Positions 11,371 to 24,290 are shown, counted from the first letter of the stretch. The stretch is 64,000 nt of DNA from Oasisia sp. SBJ-2009 (GCA_964017155.1 OZ024854.1:17812055-17876054), one strand, 5' to 3'. Program-made: numbers and translations. Notes: a model not told the origin generated them from the sequence alone.

Positions 11371-12955
11371 TTAAAAATATCAGATATTTGTCATGGTGTT
11401 ATTATTAGTTGTACAAAACTACATATAGTATCACAACACTCATTGTTGTTATTATTATTATTATTATGAAACATGGCATATACTACTAACAAAAACATTG
11501 TTTTAGTAAAATCTATTACAGTACAATACAATAACCTTTAGTAGTCCCCCAAAGAGGAAATTCTTGTAGATATTTACATAACACAACTACATTAGTATTG
11601 ACAATGCTTATAATAGTAGTACCATTGGTACATGTCTAGACTATATAAATAGATAATTTGTTAATATTGATAAATTATTATAAATTGCATGCTGTCAAGC
11701 ATCGGCAATACTAGTTTAAATGTGGCTGCATTTAAGAAAGCGCTAACAAGTGTGGTTTTGTCCTTATAGTTATGACTAAAGTTTATTATTATCAACTAGT
11801 ACCGAGTCAAACATTCATAGCAGTATTACAGTCATACAGTTCAAAAATCTAGCCTTCGTGAACATTTATGTGGCGAGTATATTTTAAGTTTTTACATTTT
11901 TATATTGTATTGTCACAATGATAGTCACTCCAAAATGTGTATACCTAATTACAAATATTATTAAATAATAACCCCCATCCCTGACAGACTGAGACGGTCC
12001 CCCAGTCTGAAGAGGTCGCGGCAGCTGGAAGTCCTGTTATTGGCAAGTAGCTGGCCCCTCAAACCTCAGACTGACTGTGCAAGGATCAGAGGTGGGTTTC
12101 AGGGTCATAAAGGAACCCAAGCACACGGGCAGCCCTCCCCTCACTGCCAGTCAAGTCAACAGGGCTGTAGTAAGGTTTTACATTGCTGGTGGACGGATAT
12201 ATAAGAATATACACACGGATTACTGCCTTGATTGTGTTTGTTCAAGCTTGCGAGGTATGTCGATTAGGTAATGATGAAGTAGGAGTATACTACAGAGTGA
12301 GGCATGCTGTGCTTCATATGCAGTTGTTTTGTGTAGTTTGGTTGGTGTACAGGTATTGTGTGATGGAATGGATGGGAGGTGAGGCTAGGTGGCAGTGACT
12401 AGAGCAGTGCCAGGGGAGAAGGTCTGTGGCAATGGGGGGAACTTTCTTAGAATGGCACATTGCTTGTGAAATGCACAACTTGAGTTGAACTTTTGGGGCC
12501 ATCAGGTGAGAACAATAGGGAACGTTCTGATTTGAACAGGGTGTGAATTACTGTTATGCAAACAAGAATTGTAAAGATTTACATTACACTATATGTGCAT
12601 ACACATAATGTATGTAGCTCAATGTGTAAGTACTGACATACCTTGCAGCATAGTGATATATAAACATCACTTGAATTTAATATTTTAGGCAAAACATGTG
12701 CCCAGTGTGTCACAGGTACATTGGGCTCACCTGATTAATTCTATAATTGTTCTTGTTTCTCAAGAAATAAATTTTAGTTTTAAAATATTTTGACTGCATC
12801 ACTCATTCTTAAATGGTGAAATAATAATTTGCTGTGATTATTATAATTATAAAAAACTTAATCTAGAAGTAAATCATCATCATAATAATGGTATTAATTC
12901 TTATCTGACACCACCATAGAACCTCCACATTTCAGAGATGTGAGCTGTTGGTTAC
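11371..12955. other. Non-coding stretch
   Basis: AT-rich sequence with a (TTA)n run at about 11444-11466 and nothing else specific. Open frames between 12077 and 12502 are short and lack splice sites. Confidence 0.6.
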
Positions 12956-13145
12956 CTGTATAAGTGGATAAGTGTCTGGTGGTCAACAGTGAGTGCAGGA
13001 CACAATGGAATGTTTGAAACTTGTCCTGGAGATGGAGTTGTTTACTTTTGTCTTTAGTAGTAGTTGTCATATTAGTGCGAGGGTCCAAGCTGTCCACAAG
13101 AGTCTGTGTCACAGCGTCCTGCTGGTCAACTCTTTGAGGTTGCAT
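12956..13145 (-). CDS. Candidate coding exon, minus strand, with start codon and donor
   Basis: The minus-strand ATG (13145-13143) has G at -3 and opens 63 codons. They run to TATACAG|GTAACC, a usable donor that leaves phase 1. The peptide is polar and T/Q-rich (MQPQRVDQQDAVTQTLVDSL, then a TTTTKDK stretch and a QDKFQTFHCVLHSLL helix-like part). A polypyrimidine acceptor (ACTATCCCTTCAG) lies about 30 nt upstream, so the ATG could sit in a second exon behind a 5' UTR intron. An overlapping minus-strand frame (13413-13147) ends just as this one begins and has its own GTAAAT. No family is recognised. Confidence 0.25.
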
Positions 13146-13465
13146 CTCATTTGACCGTTTCAAATCGATTTACTGAAGGGATAGTATCGGTTTTGCGACC
13201 AGCTGTGTTGTGTATTATACTCTTGATTGGTGTGAACTTTGATTCGGTGTCAAGGTATAAGGTTAGTGATGTGTAATGGGCTATTTGAAGACAGGCTCCC
13301 CGGCTGTTCAGTTTACTATAATGTAAATACACTGGATAGTTTATGTCAGACGACTTGATAATGTCAGTGATTTGCTTGTTGCACTGGGTGAAATTTAAAT
13401 TAAATGACTTCAAATGTGTTTTCCTTTCGCTGATTCATGAATGTTAGGTATGGTATCATTTATAT

Positions 13466-13514
13466 GGTCGACAATTGTGACAATTAATAATATTAATTGT
13501 CATAATTTTCGACC
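13466..13514. repeat. Imperfect palindrome, 49 bp
   Basis: GGTCGACAATTGTGACAATT on the left is mirrored by AATTGTCATAATTTTCGACC on the right. The AT-rich centre also pairs, and there are two to three mismatches. AT-rich cruciform potential; no terminal duplications to call it a transposon. Confidence 0.75.
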
Positions 13515-14127
13515 GGAATATTATTCATATTATATTATGTTATTCATATGAGTTAAACAGAAGTCTCCAGTACTGATCATAATGGTAATGCTATTTACAA
13601 CCACAATGAAAAAATAATTGTTTTCTAATTATGTTTACACACTGGAAACCACAGTGTTTCTTGTTTACTTGCTCATGGACATAATTGGCATTTAATTGTG
13701 TTTTTGTTGCCGTGACTTGTTGTAGCAAGAAACATTATACACCTTACTCTGACACTATGGATTTCAACACAAATAAAACATGAGTCAACAATAAAAAAAA
13801 TCCACGTAAAACTTTGCGTAACACATTCAAAATAACCACAGCGGCTGGATAATTATACTAACCAACCCTGTCATTCACGACACGCTTTGATTTATCACCA
13901 CGCCTGTAAAAAGTTGCAGTGGGGACACTAGATCCATTTCGGGGTGCCTCTGTGGCGTATAACATGGCCCCAGTCTGCACGTGGGGTGGGAGGGGAGGGG
14001 TTTGTGGTGAGTGAAACACATGTGGGTTGTATCTCCTCACTGACAGACGGATTGACAGCCGCAGCCTGGTGTGTCTTCACCTGTGAGTCTTGTCTTAACG
14101 ACCTCCCTCTCTCTCTCTCTCTTGCAG

Positions 14128-14256
14128 TCATCTGGATTACTCAGTTCTCACAGCCCACTGACATCCCAGGCCCGACTGTCTGGTCAGGAGGGAACCCTTT
14201 CCCTGTCTGCGAAAGGATTACCGTCAGGATTCTCTCTGGATTAGTCACAGCTAAAG
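14128..14256 (+). CDS. Candidate internal exon, 129 bp, phase 1-1
   Basis: A very strong acceptor (alternating CT tract ending CTTGCAG at 14127) is paired with a consensus donor AAAG|GTAGGT after 14256. The frame entered one base into a codon stays open across all 129 bp, while the other two frames contain stops. It reads IWITQFSQPTDIPGP, TVWSGGNPFPVCERI and TVRILSGLVTAK, with one cysteine. Symmetric phase 1-1 exons are typical of shuffled extracellular modules, but I recognise no module. It might be reached from the promoter-like block at 600-1203, though phase cannot be tested because that exon is non-coding. Confidence 0.4.
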
Positions 14257-14556
14257 GTAGGTTGATGATGACGATGATGAAACGGTTTGTTATCTTGGCT
14301 GTGTGGTTGGTCTGAGATATGTAGTTCTCTTGTAGGAGCTGATGGTCAGTGGGTGGCATTGAATGTCCTCTTGTATTGTCACTGGACATGAATGGCCTAG
14401 GATTGTTGTTCTCTTTCATCAAAGTCTTTCATGGTTTGGAACTGCCACTGGGATATCCTCTTGTAATATTGATCATTGGATGCATGAGGTCTTCTTGTAA
14501 TGTCAATTGGGTCATGAATGACCATGAATAGTCATGTGTAATGTCATTCGATCATA

Positions 14557-14818
14557 AATGAACCACTGATGGGTGCTTGTAAAGTGTTGATGGCCAGTTT
14601 ATGACCTATGATGATGTCCTGTTGTAATTCTCGTCTTGCATGACATTGGGTGTCCCCTTATTGTTTCTGCCCACCACAAAGTACTCAGAATATCCTATTG
14701 TATTTTTCAGTGGATTTTGATTAACAACGGTTTCCCCTTTGGCTTTTGACGTAGGCAGACCCTACAAATCTTGAATGCTCAATGATCCAACAGACCCTGA
14801 ATGAATCGAGATGTCCTG
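14557..14818. repeat. Unnamed dispersed repeat, copy 2
   Basis: Partner of 11091-11370 in the same orientation, about 3.45 kb downstream. It lies 300 bp after the candidate exon at 14128-14256, so that exon is bracketed by the two copies. Small indels (for example loss of GGGTAAC-type bases) show independent decay. Confidence 0.85.
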
Positions 14819-17768
14819 TGATAATATAACATGTAACAAACGTTGTGGACTAGGGGGTGTGGAACAAAGTTATGTATTGTTTTGGTAAAGTGACAGGCAG
14901 AATATGGGTACACTGTACAAGGAATTGAGAACTTTGGTTAGTTGCACCAATGAGTTGAGTTGATACCAAGTTGATACTAATGCAACATTCATGGGCTTGA
15001 TAATAGTTATGTAGAGTTTATTTATAGACAGTCATTTGGTAGATGTCTGTGATTGATCTCAGTGCAGGCAATACTGGTGTTTCCCAATGCATACAGAACA
15101 TCTGGGACAAAGTTTGAGGGTCTTTTCCTCCCCTTCTTGGATGACTCTTGCAGTTCATTGGGTTTCTTGGCCGTGTGCCATTTGTGGCCCAGTGCTTTAG
15201 ACTGCAATCTTGTTCAATCTTGTCAACTCTGATGAGACTGTGTTGGTGTTGTAACGTGGGTTAGGTATTACCTTGTTTGTAACAGTAACCTCCTGTTGAA
15301 CTAGTCAGCCAATCTGTCTCAGGTGGCAGTGTATATGTTGTTAACAGGGTAGGGTGTGTGTCGTCAGTCAGGTTGGTCAGATTTGAGACTGTTTAAGGCC
15401 AACATCTCTAAATTGTAAGACCTTTTTCTGTGACAAATGTATGCAGAATAAACTAAGAACATCCAGACACTCCCTAGGACTCTGTGAGCCACTGATTAAT
15501 GTAGTTGTCAGGTGTATGATTTGATGAGAGAGGCGGACAGTTTCTCTTTCTAAAAGTGTGCCTTGTCTTGAGAAATTGTAATTCCAGAATTTTTTCAATT
15601 TTTTTAATATATCTACATTATGTTTTGTGTACAGTTACATTAATAATCACAACCCTTGGGAAGATAAAATATAAATTTTTTAAGGTTTTCGTGAATAAAT
15701 AGTGTTTATTCTTATAAAACTTTGTCAAAACATTCCAATGTTAAAGACCTTTTCAATGCTTTAAAAATATGGTATCAAATTTAAGACTTCCCCACACCCT
15801 GATCATAGACAGTTAGACACACTCTGATGGGTCAGACACATCAAGGCAATTAGACTGGCCAGTTATATAGCTTATTATTTATAGATCAGTGGTCAGACAC
15901 TTGAGCTTTATCTGAGGTATGAGTAGCCACTTAGCTTACACTGCCTTGTGGCCTGCAATAGGCAGCTTGTGGTCACTGGCCCCTGGTAGCTTCAAATCAA
16001 TATTGACCAATCCCTCTTCAGTCCAGTCCGTTTAGAAGTCTGCATCATTGACTTTTCTGTTTGTGTTGTTACTGTACAATACACAATAGGTGCTCAGTGT
16101 TTGTTCATTTGCCAGTTTGAGTTTTTTGGGTTGAAGGTTGGATAAATATTGTTTTATGGATTTGCGGATTACGTTGAATTGCGTTTGCATTAGTGAGTTG
16201 TAGCAAGTGTTGTACTGACAGTTGGTTTGTTCAGGCACAGTTTAATCGGGAATATTCAATATTTTTATAATGTAAAAATGACACATGAAAGACGCTTATA
16301 TTTACTGGGTACTTTGTGGTAGGTCACTGCAAAGTCCAGTATGAGGTGAACACATTGACCACTTGGATGTTAATCTACCCCCCAAAGCCACAGAATAAAC
16401 ATGACTTGGGGTTTTACTTTAACCCTAACCCCTCAGAACTCACCACCTGGGAAGGGAGATAGCTCTGTGGTCAGCTACTTTCCCTCTCCTTCTCCTATCA
16501 GCCTCCAGACAGACTTCAGGAACGAGAACAGTGTCTTGTCAAACATTATTGTCCACTGTCCCATGCTGTCTTTGTATCTGTGTTCTAAGATAACCATCCA
16601 GGCCTCAGACTCTGTTTAGCCTGAGATATCACCTAAACACAACTCACTTTGTAACGGATACTTCAGAGATACATTTCACAAGACATCTGAAAGAGACTGA
16701 TTAAAAAACTGGTCAGAAGAGAAAGAAAGAAAAATGTGTCTGAGTGGAAACTGGATGTGATTTAAAGATGTGTTCTTTGAACAGATTCATCTGGTCAGAA
16801 TTAGTGTAATACGTAATGTACGTTGTTTAAAACAGAGACTTTCAACTTATTTTTCCAGAGAATGACTGATTAGGATGGTGTCAGTTTGGGGGTGATGCAG
16901 CAAAAACCTCACTGATCTTGTTATAGATTGCAAATCAGTATCTCAAAAACTGTCAGTGGAAATTAAAATTCTTGGTAGTGAGAATGGTCATGTTTAGAAT
17001 GATGGAGGCTCGTGCAGTTGACAGAAGTTATCTGATAACTTCAAAGATGTCATACATGTGATACGATGTCTGACTGTTTATCTCACATCTTATCTCAGTG
17101 TGTATTGCTCATGGAAAGACATGCATAATTACACACCCATGTAATGATCTTAGGTGCCAAGATAATTATAAAGACATTATATACCTGCGGTTGAGGGTTT
17201 CAGTCAACAGTTCCACACGCATTCACCTGAATGACCTTTGCAGGGGTAAGCAGTTTACATTTTTCGACACTTCTGATTAGATCTGCAGAAAAATTTGTCA
17301 CGGATTTCTCTGCATCACGGTTTATCGCATTTGCGGTGTTCCTATTGGCGTCAATTATATGTCATGGGTTGTTAAACGATGGATTTGATAACAAGTAATG
17401 AATTGACAACAGTTCCCTAGTGTGTATAAACGTGATAGCATCTTCTAGATATTTTGCCACCAATTCTACACTGTTTTTATCGCACGTGTCTTTGTTCTGT
17501 TTCAAAATACTGTACTTTTAACTGGACGATTCAGTGACCACCTGATGTAGTGGTGTAGGTCAGTTATGAGAGAAGTTGTATGACATATCCCAGGCCAGCC
17601 ACATGACCAAGAGAGGCTGCGTGTCCTAGTTGAGTGCATCAGCTGCAAAGTCCATAAATGACTGTTTTTAGATGTCAACAGATTTCTAGAGGGTCCACCT
17701 TGTGCACTCTGTGGTGACATCATATAAATGTACCTCTATAATACGACTGGTCGTACTGTGACGTGAGT
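14819..17768. other. Non-coding stretch
   Basis: No repeats or conserved signatures seen. A minus-strand open frame at 16032-16238 ends in a stop and has a possible CTGTCAG acceptor within it, but the composition is N/Q-rich and it may be chance. Frames at 15022-15207, 15377-15598 and 17098-17280 show nothing recognisable. Confidence 0.55.
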
Positions 17769-18100
17769 GTTTAGTTTACACATGTAATTTTCAGCAGTAT
17801 GGCGGTCACTGATAACCACGCTACAGTAATAATGTTAGTGTAATAATATTGACAACTTTTTCATAACTTTCGCCACAAGGACTGGAGTGTTTGACGAGTT
17901 GGGGACATTTTTACTGGTCATACTGTGAAGTTAATTATTAACCCGTCTTGTTTAGTTTACACATGTAATTTTCAGCATTATAGTTGTCAGTGACAACCAT
18001 GTTACAATAATAATGTTACTGTAATACCCTTGGGGTAATAGTGACAACTTTTTTGTATCTTTCATCACAAAGAGTGTTTGACGAGTTGGGGACATTTTAT
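17769..18100. repeat. Tandem duplication, two ~145-bp copies
   Basis: Copies start at 17769 and 17950 (offset 181 bp). Shared anchors are GTTTAGTTTACACATGTAAT with TTTCAGCA, then AC(A)GTAATAATGTTA.TGTAATA, TGACAACTTTTT and GAGTGTTTGACGAGTTGGGG with ACATTTT. The second copy has a short CCTTGGGGTAAT insertion. It is non-coding. Confidence 0.85.
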
Positions 18101-18195
18101 GTAGCTTGGGTAAACATAAAACTGTCTGAATTTACGTCACAACAAACATCATGGAATTTACGGATACTCTACAAAACTGTCTTCTGTGTCAGTGT

Positions 18196-18286
18196 TTATA
18201 TTAAACAAGCTGCCTGGTGGTGTGCAATCGCAGGCAGTAACAGATGAAGTTGTGTAGCCGTCTGTTCATTAGTTGCGCCCCATGAG
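18196..18286 (-). CDS. Candidate short terminal exon, minus strand
   Basis: The minus-strand sequence AAGTCATTTCTTTCTCCTCAG is one of the best acceptors in the window. Entered in phase 2 it gives 29 codons to a TAA (SWGATNEQTATQLHLLLPAI and then AHHQAACLI). Entered in phase 1 it gives a different 28-codon frame. Phase 0 stops after five codons. The upstream candidate exon at 19949-20207 leaves phase 1, so a direct join would use the other frame. No family is recognised. Confidence 0.15.
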
Positions 18287-18289
18287 CTG

Positions 18290-19948
18290 AGGAGAAAGAA
18301 ATGACTTGCAAGGCTCGTTAGGAGCCAAAGGGTGCCAGAGAGCTGGAGAATTTGGCAACAGTGCCACAACTGTTCCTGTGAAGTGTTCATGAGTCCCTCC
18401 CTGGGTGAACGTCTGATCTGATCTGTCAATCAGTCGAACTTACATATTCATTCAGTGACACATGTACTCAGAGGGAACTCTATAAACCTCACCACTCGTG
18501 CGGTATCGGAATATTTCAGAATAATCACGAGGTGTTATTCATGCAGTGATTTTAGCATTAAATGACCAGGATCTTTATTGCCCTAGGGAGGAACTGTGTC
18601 GGTTTTTGCTGGATTTTGCCCCCGGAGAATACCCTGCAATCGGCGGCCATTGTTGTGTAAAAAATTCACGCTTTCATGCCAGAAGCTGCTGCAGGTTTTT
18701 ATTAGGTCACTTGGAATGTCATCAGTGTCATTAAATTATTGTTGTCTATCCTTCTCTTCAAAGCTCAAAGTACTTATGCGCTAATGCACATAAGTAAGTT
18801 TTGGACATGCGATCGAAAGAGAATACCTGATACTGTGCTTGTGTAGAAATTTAATCAAAGAGCAGAAATGGTAGTTTTGCTCACTTTGTGTGGGCAATGT
18901 AGACGGTACCTTTGGAATTTAGTTAACTCAGACATGATGTAATTCAGGTGTAATTCAGAACGAGTGGGTAAATGAGCGTAGTGTGTCCGGTCAGTGTAAA
19001 CAGCTGAAGACAGGCATAGTATACTTCACATAGAGCAGTTGAAATCGTTAAACAGATGTTCTTGTGTAAGATTATAAACTTTCCCATGGGATGAGCATTT
19101 CTGGGACTCCTCTAAAAGATGCAGATTTCCAACACTCCTCCTTATTCACAAATGAGGGCCTTCAAAACAGGGTAGGGTGGCAGTATCAAAATAGGACAAA
19201 CTGCTCTGAAACTAATCAGACAAGGCAAGAGGTGGGCGGTGAATTATGAGCTAACAGATGGAGAATTCATGTGCATTTATCCCTTTGATGTCTTGTAGGG
19301 TGAGGGTGAGTCATGTTACGTGATGCCATATTTGGTGTGTTCACCCCACAGCTATGGTTGGTACCCTGTGGTTCACCCCGTGTCCCATGTGGGATGTCAT
19401 AACTTGTTTCCCTAAAGCCACATCAAAGAAGATGTATTAGTTTTGTTTCATGGCGTTTAGACATTATGGTTATTTGTTGTGTTTTATTAAACTCTTGCTC
19501 TGGGCATAATGTGAACACCCACTAGAATTCGACAGAAACTATTTAACTGTTTTCCAATTATTGCATATTTTTAATTTACCCATAAATGTGTTATCATGTA
19601 TGTAGATTTGTTAATCTACCAAAGTTCTGTCAATGTAAAACTCCATTGCTGCATGTATGTGCATTTGCAAATATACATTATACATATTGTTATTGTACAT
19701 TTCTATGATGTCTATTATTGAAACAGACGTGACACAAAAGCTTTAAAATAATTTACTAAAATTGCAGAATGTTTTTTGATGTGGGAACGTTGTTGACATG
19801 TGCAGCTATGCCATGATAACATATTTATCTTGTGACGTTTATCCAGACACTGACACTTAACTTACTAAATTTATTATCATTATATATGTATATTTATAAT
19901 ATGACAGATTTAAAATTAAAGAAAGAGTTGCGGATGGCAAACATTTAC
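18290..19948. other. Non-coding stretch
   Basis: A strong GTAAGT donor exists on the minus strand near 18441-18447, but every frame just before it is closed by a stop, so I do not call an exon. Nothing else is seen. Confidence 0.5.
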
Positions 19949-20207
19949 CTGCTTGTTTCAAAGATAAAGACCCTGATTTGATTTCATGGTTCATTTGATC
20001 TGCAATGGTAATAACATTATCCAAGGTGAGGTTAACTGCAGCCACTTGTATTTGCAATGATAATGGTAAAAATTCAACATTCACCGTTGGTGAATCTACT
20101 GAACCTGGAGTGCACTGAATTCTCAAGTTGATGAGTGGTTCTAGACAAGAAGTCTGGGGTACCAGAATTACACTGCGTATGAATGGGTCACCTTGGAAAC
20201 AGAGTGT
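19949..20207 (-). CDS. Candidate internal exon, minus strand, 259 bp
   Basis: The minus-strand frame is open for 86 codons between an acceptor TTTTTAGTCCCTGACAG and the donor CAAGCAG|GTAAAT, with phase 0 in and phase 1 out. An in-frame TGA just upstream of the acceptor shows the frame does not continue into the intron. The peptide alternates hydrophobic and polar residues (PFIRSVILVPQTSCLEPLIN, later VNVEFLPLSLQIQVAAVNLT and ITIADQMNHEIKSGSLSLKQ). It has two cysteines about 13 residues apart plus one near the start, and looks beta-rich and then helical. An alternative acceptor at TTTCCAAG would give phase 1 entry. I do not recognise the family; a large beta-rich scaffold or extracellular protein would fit. 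Confidence 0.4.
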
Positions 20208-23200
20208 CTGTCAGGGACTAAAAACAGCACTACAGTGCCGTGTATGAAGTGATCAGTCGTACCCAGCCAGTCAGAATTAAACATTAAAAGGCTGGAGACA
20301 GATAGATGGATTTTTAAATCAACAGTGGGACTACAAAAACGAACATGTTCTGGTTAACCAACTGACACTAGCTGTGCTCACAGATGTGGGAAAACTTGAG
20401 ATGTGTGTCAAGTAGTCCATCTACAGCTCTGGAGACTGTCACAGGGGTAATGGCCTCTGTTAAATCTGTGTATAGCTGCCCTGCCTCGTTAACTAACTAA
20501 TTAGCACTAATTGGCATAAAATGCATCCACTAATTGCTGGCAGTTTGACTGCTGTTTAATGGCTGGTTCCATGGGCTACTCACATGAGGGGGTAGGGAAT
20601 TAGGGAGGGGTGGGCTGGGGTGCTGATACTGCCTGTGGGTATTGATGGGGAGGGACTGAATTACCCTGTGCATTGCAACAAACCCCAGGGGTGCCATGCC
20701 ATGGCAGCTATAAATAGATGGGACATGAAGGGAGATGGTTTTACTTTTGCAGGAGTTTGTGTCTTGTTTCGAAAGATACAAGGAGCTGTGACAAGTGGAG
20801 TTTTTTGCAGGTACATGTACAAATTGTACACTGATCAGTGATGTACAAGTTTGTTCCAGCAAGTGGAACTGTGAATGTATCTAGTTGCAGAGTGAAATGG
20901 AAATGTTGTTATTGCTGATGTGAACAGATGGATGGCAGTCATGGTCGTACACAGTGGTTTGTGTTTCTCAGCAGATTAGGATCAGATAAGAAATGGATTA
21001 AGCATTATCAGTTTCTTCGAGTTTTTTAATGGCACAATGGCCTAGTTTAGTTCTGATTTCGACATCAGAAAGGAATTTTACATCCCCAATGCAGAACTAA
21101 AGCATTTCAGATAATAAAAAAAACATCCCCACCAAATGACAAGACCTTGTAGTATCTGTGGGAGCTAGCCAGAATACAAAATTATAGCAGAAATCTGGGT
21201 GACCCATATTAAAAAAAACGGACGCGGGGAATTTGGTGCTGACAGCTTCCATACATCTTCAGGACAAGTCTTGTGTGAGTCGAGCTGCACATTTCTTGCA
21301 TTGCATCTGTTAGGTTGATGTTTATTTATTATGGTTCCACATAGTGAGTCTAGACACATGTGCAGTAGGGCATACAGGCTCTGCTGCTTCTCCAGGATGC
21401 TCAGTCATCAACATTGATGAACTCCAAACATGTCAGTATTTCCTTGTTCTTCAGGGATGAATGGGATATCCCAGGCCATTGTTAATCGTTCTTCGAATGT
21501 AATAGTTAATTATAGGCCTAATTATAATTTCACCTAATAACGGTTGGTGATAATTATTATGATGTGTAATAGAAACTTATCTTTAAATATGATATATCTG
21601 GACAGTGGAGGTTTGCCACCCTAAGCAGAATTACCCTAACTAATCCTGTAGACATACCTCCTTGTTCTTAGAGGGCACATTCTTGACACCCTCTGTAGAC
21701 TCATGGTAGGTGAGTACCCACCCTCACACTGAAACCATCATGAATTGCCTTCTCTAGAATCAGGTGTTCACCCTTTAGACAGGGTGAATAACCTTGCTCT
21801 CAGACTGTGCTGTTTCTATAGATAACCTCTGTAAAGATGTAAAGATGTGTGCCTTGATGCAGCACCTGTGATGTCATATAGACACAGTAGGACAGAGAAA
21901 CACCATATTGGACGTAGTCACACATCATTAACTAGCACATCTGACAGCATAAACAGTGTGACAGCCTTTGTTGACATTTTTCTAGCACTCGTTCATTCAG
22001 TGGCAGATCCATTCAGCAGACATCTTTTTTCACCTTGTCACAGTGTTAAATGTTGTACCCTCTCAATGCCCGACGTAGATCAATCGAAAAACTGCAGATG
22101 ATTAATAAATACAACTAATTCCGGGGTGACATTGCCATCTGTTGGACCTGGGATTAGAACTTGATCTGCCGCTGGTGGGATTAACACATGGCATTGTTCT
22201 GTTTGACCTCGACATAACCAGCTCCATCCAGTCATAAGGCAGCCATCTGCCGATATATTCCCAGGCCACCTGAGACTCATGTGCGGTCGTCATGGCAACA
22301 GTCACTTCCAGGCAATGTCCCCAGTGCCTGGTGTCACACAGGCGACATACAGACGTAAGACCACCAAAATGTGCATGTCCGCCATTACCCGACCGCAGAG
22401 TACCTTAAAAAAGCAGCATTATGCACGTTGTCTGGATTTCTGTGAGCACATATGTAGTGTGGAGTGATTATAAATGACGTTTTTGTGCAGCGTGACATCA
22501 GAGCTGTCAAATTACGACCGCTGTCATTCGGTGCATTTCTGCGTATTAATACATTTGTCATTTTGCTTGGTGATGTAATCAGTGGCAATCCGTGGGTGGC
22601 TCAAGCAGAAATGGAGGGGTGTAAGGTTTGAATGAACTTTGTGGGAGCCTGAGGTATTAAAAGTTCACGAATTTTCCACTGAACCTCTGTCTGTGGAGGG
22701 TAAACATGCTGTGAAATTGTCAATAAGAGAGCTGATCAAGATTAATAGGAAATGAAGGAAACGTTATAATGGTCGCCTATGGAAAATGCAAATGTGGTCT
22801 TAGGCCTACAGGATATGCATCCTAGAAATGGTTCCGCATGCAATGTTGCGTGTGTTTTGATTTATTACGTCAAACGTGTAGTGTAGAGAGGTGAAAATAA
22901 AAAGTGGTCCTATTTTCCAGTGTTTATAAATTTGTTCTATTTTAGTTTTATTTATTAATATTATTTTCTATAATTTTTATAACATTTTTTGGTGTTAACA
23001 TGAAATAGATAGACTAGTCGACCTGACTGACAAGAAAAATTAATTTCATCATAGAATAGTTTGGCCATGTCTCAATGTCAGACTTCCTGGAATCAGTATT
23101 TTAGATATACCCTCTATTCATATTTACTGTACTCATGCTGTATTTGATAATGGCATATTTATTTTATATTGATTACTATTTATAGATTTATCTGTTTGTA

Positions 23201-23735
23201 GCGCTTATACCCTCAGAGTAGTTATGATTATTGATCTGGTTGTCATATGCCTGAGGATTGACGGTAATGACCGATGCAGATGGACTCTACTCCAAACACA
23301 CTGTCGCTTGATCATAATTATTTCAGCCATCTGCTTAATATTTTCATACACACTTGCGTATAGGTTTCCATAGCAACTGACATTTCCAGGAAGCTGTCTT
23401 TATGGCCCTTAACATGCCCTGACACTAGAGTGATGGTCCACAAATGGGCCAGGGTATTGTGACGTTTGTGTTTCCTACCAACTAAGTGGTCTTCTACAAT
23501 CTGTGTGTTGACTTACTGTCTGTGTAGAATTTCCAGGCACTTGTCACAATGTTGCTATGGTAATGGTCAGTCCCAGACATATGCAATGAGCGTGGCACAC
23601 TCAGTTCGTGCTGTGAATGCTTGCCTACATGTTTGTTATTATTATCTGGCATCAGGAAACCCATCAGTAACATTATATTCAGCAAATATATCAACCTAAG
23701 TGATGCAGCATTAACACGTAACAAAAATGCCAGTC
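20208..23735. other. Non-coding stretch with an ATTA-rich block
   Basis: Contains the homeodomain-type motif cluster listed at 20485-20560 and a GC-richer patch at 22080-22560 with open frames on both strands but no splice pairing. Nothing else is recognised. Confidence 0.5.
20485..20560. promoter_or_regulatory. Cluster of homeodomain-type ATTA/TAAT sites (candidate enhancer)
   Basis: Within ~75 bp there are TAACTAACTAATTAGC, ACTAATTGG, ATGCATCCACTAATTGC and GTTTAATGG. That is five ATTA/TAAT cores, two in the preferred CTAATTG form, plus an ATGCAT. The block is less AT-rich than chance A/T runs would need. Function is inferred from motif density only. Confidence 0.25.
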
Positions 23736-24094
23736 ACACACACAAGCACGCACACACACGCACACACGCACACATGCACAAATGTGCATGCACGCATGCA
23801 CGCACGCATGCACACTCGCACGCACGCACGCACGCACGCATGCACGCACACACACAAGCACGCACACACACGCATGCACACATGTGCATGCACATGCACA
23901 TGCACATGCACATGCACATGCACATGCACATGCACATGCACATGCACATGCACATGCACATGCACATGCACATGCACATGCACATGCACATGCACATGCA
24001 CATGCACATGCACATGCACATGCACATGCACATGCACATGCACATGCACATGCACATGCACACACACGCACGCACGCACACACACACACACACA
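23736..24094. repeat. Alternating purine-pyrimidine array, (ATGCAC)n core
   Basis: Starts as mixed ACAC/ACGC steps (23736-23880), passes into about 30 copies of the hexamer ATGCAC (23886-24060), and ends in ACAC/ACGC. Nearly every step is purine-pyrimidine alternating, giving strong Z-DNA potential over ~360 bp. Long open frames here on both strands (HMHM-, CACA-, VHVH-type) are products of the repeat and not genes. Confidence 0.97.
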
Positions 24095-24290
24095 TACTTT
24101 ACAGCTATATGTGCATTAAGGTAATAAATTAGCAGTAGCATATTGCTATCTATGACATTTAGCACACACTCATTCATGAAAATCTTTTTTTTCAAGCATG
24201 TTTTCCTAAGCAGAAATGTGTGTGTGCTTCAGCTGCATAATATGTTCTATCAGGATCTATACTTTATAAAATAATGAATATTACACATAC

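Noticed and set aside
13147..13413. 88-codon minus-strand frame just upstream of the 12956-13145 candidate exon
   Set aside because: It has a possible GTAAAT donor, but the implied intron to the next frame would be only about 60 bp and the acceptor is ambiguous.
23621..24195. Overlapping frames of 116-167 codons (HMHM-, CACA-, VHVH-type)
   Set aside because: Pure translation of the ATGCAC/ACAC array on both strands.
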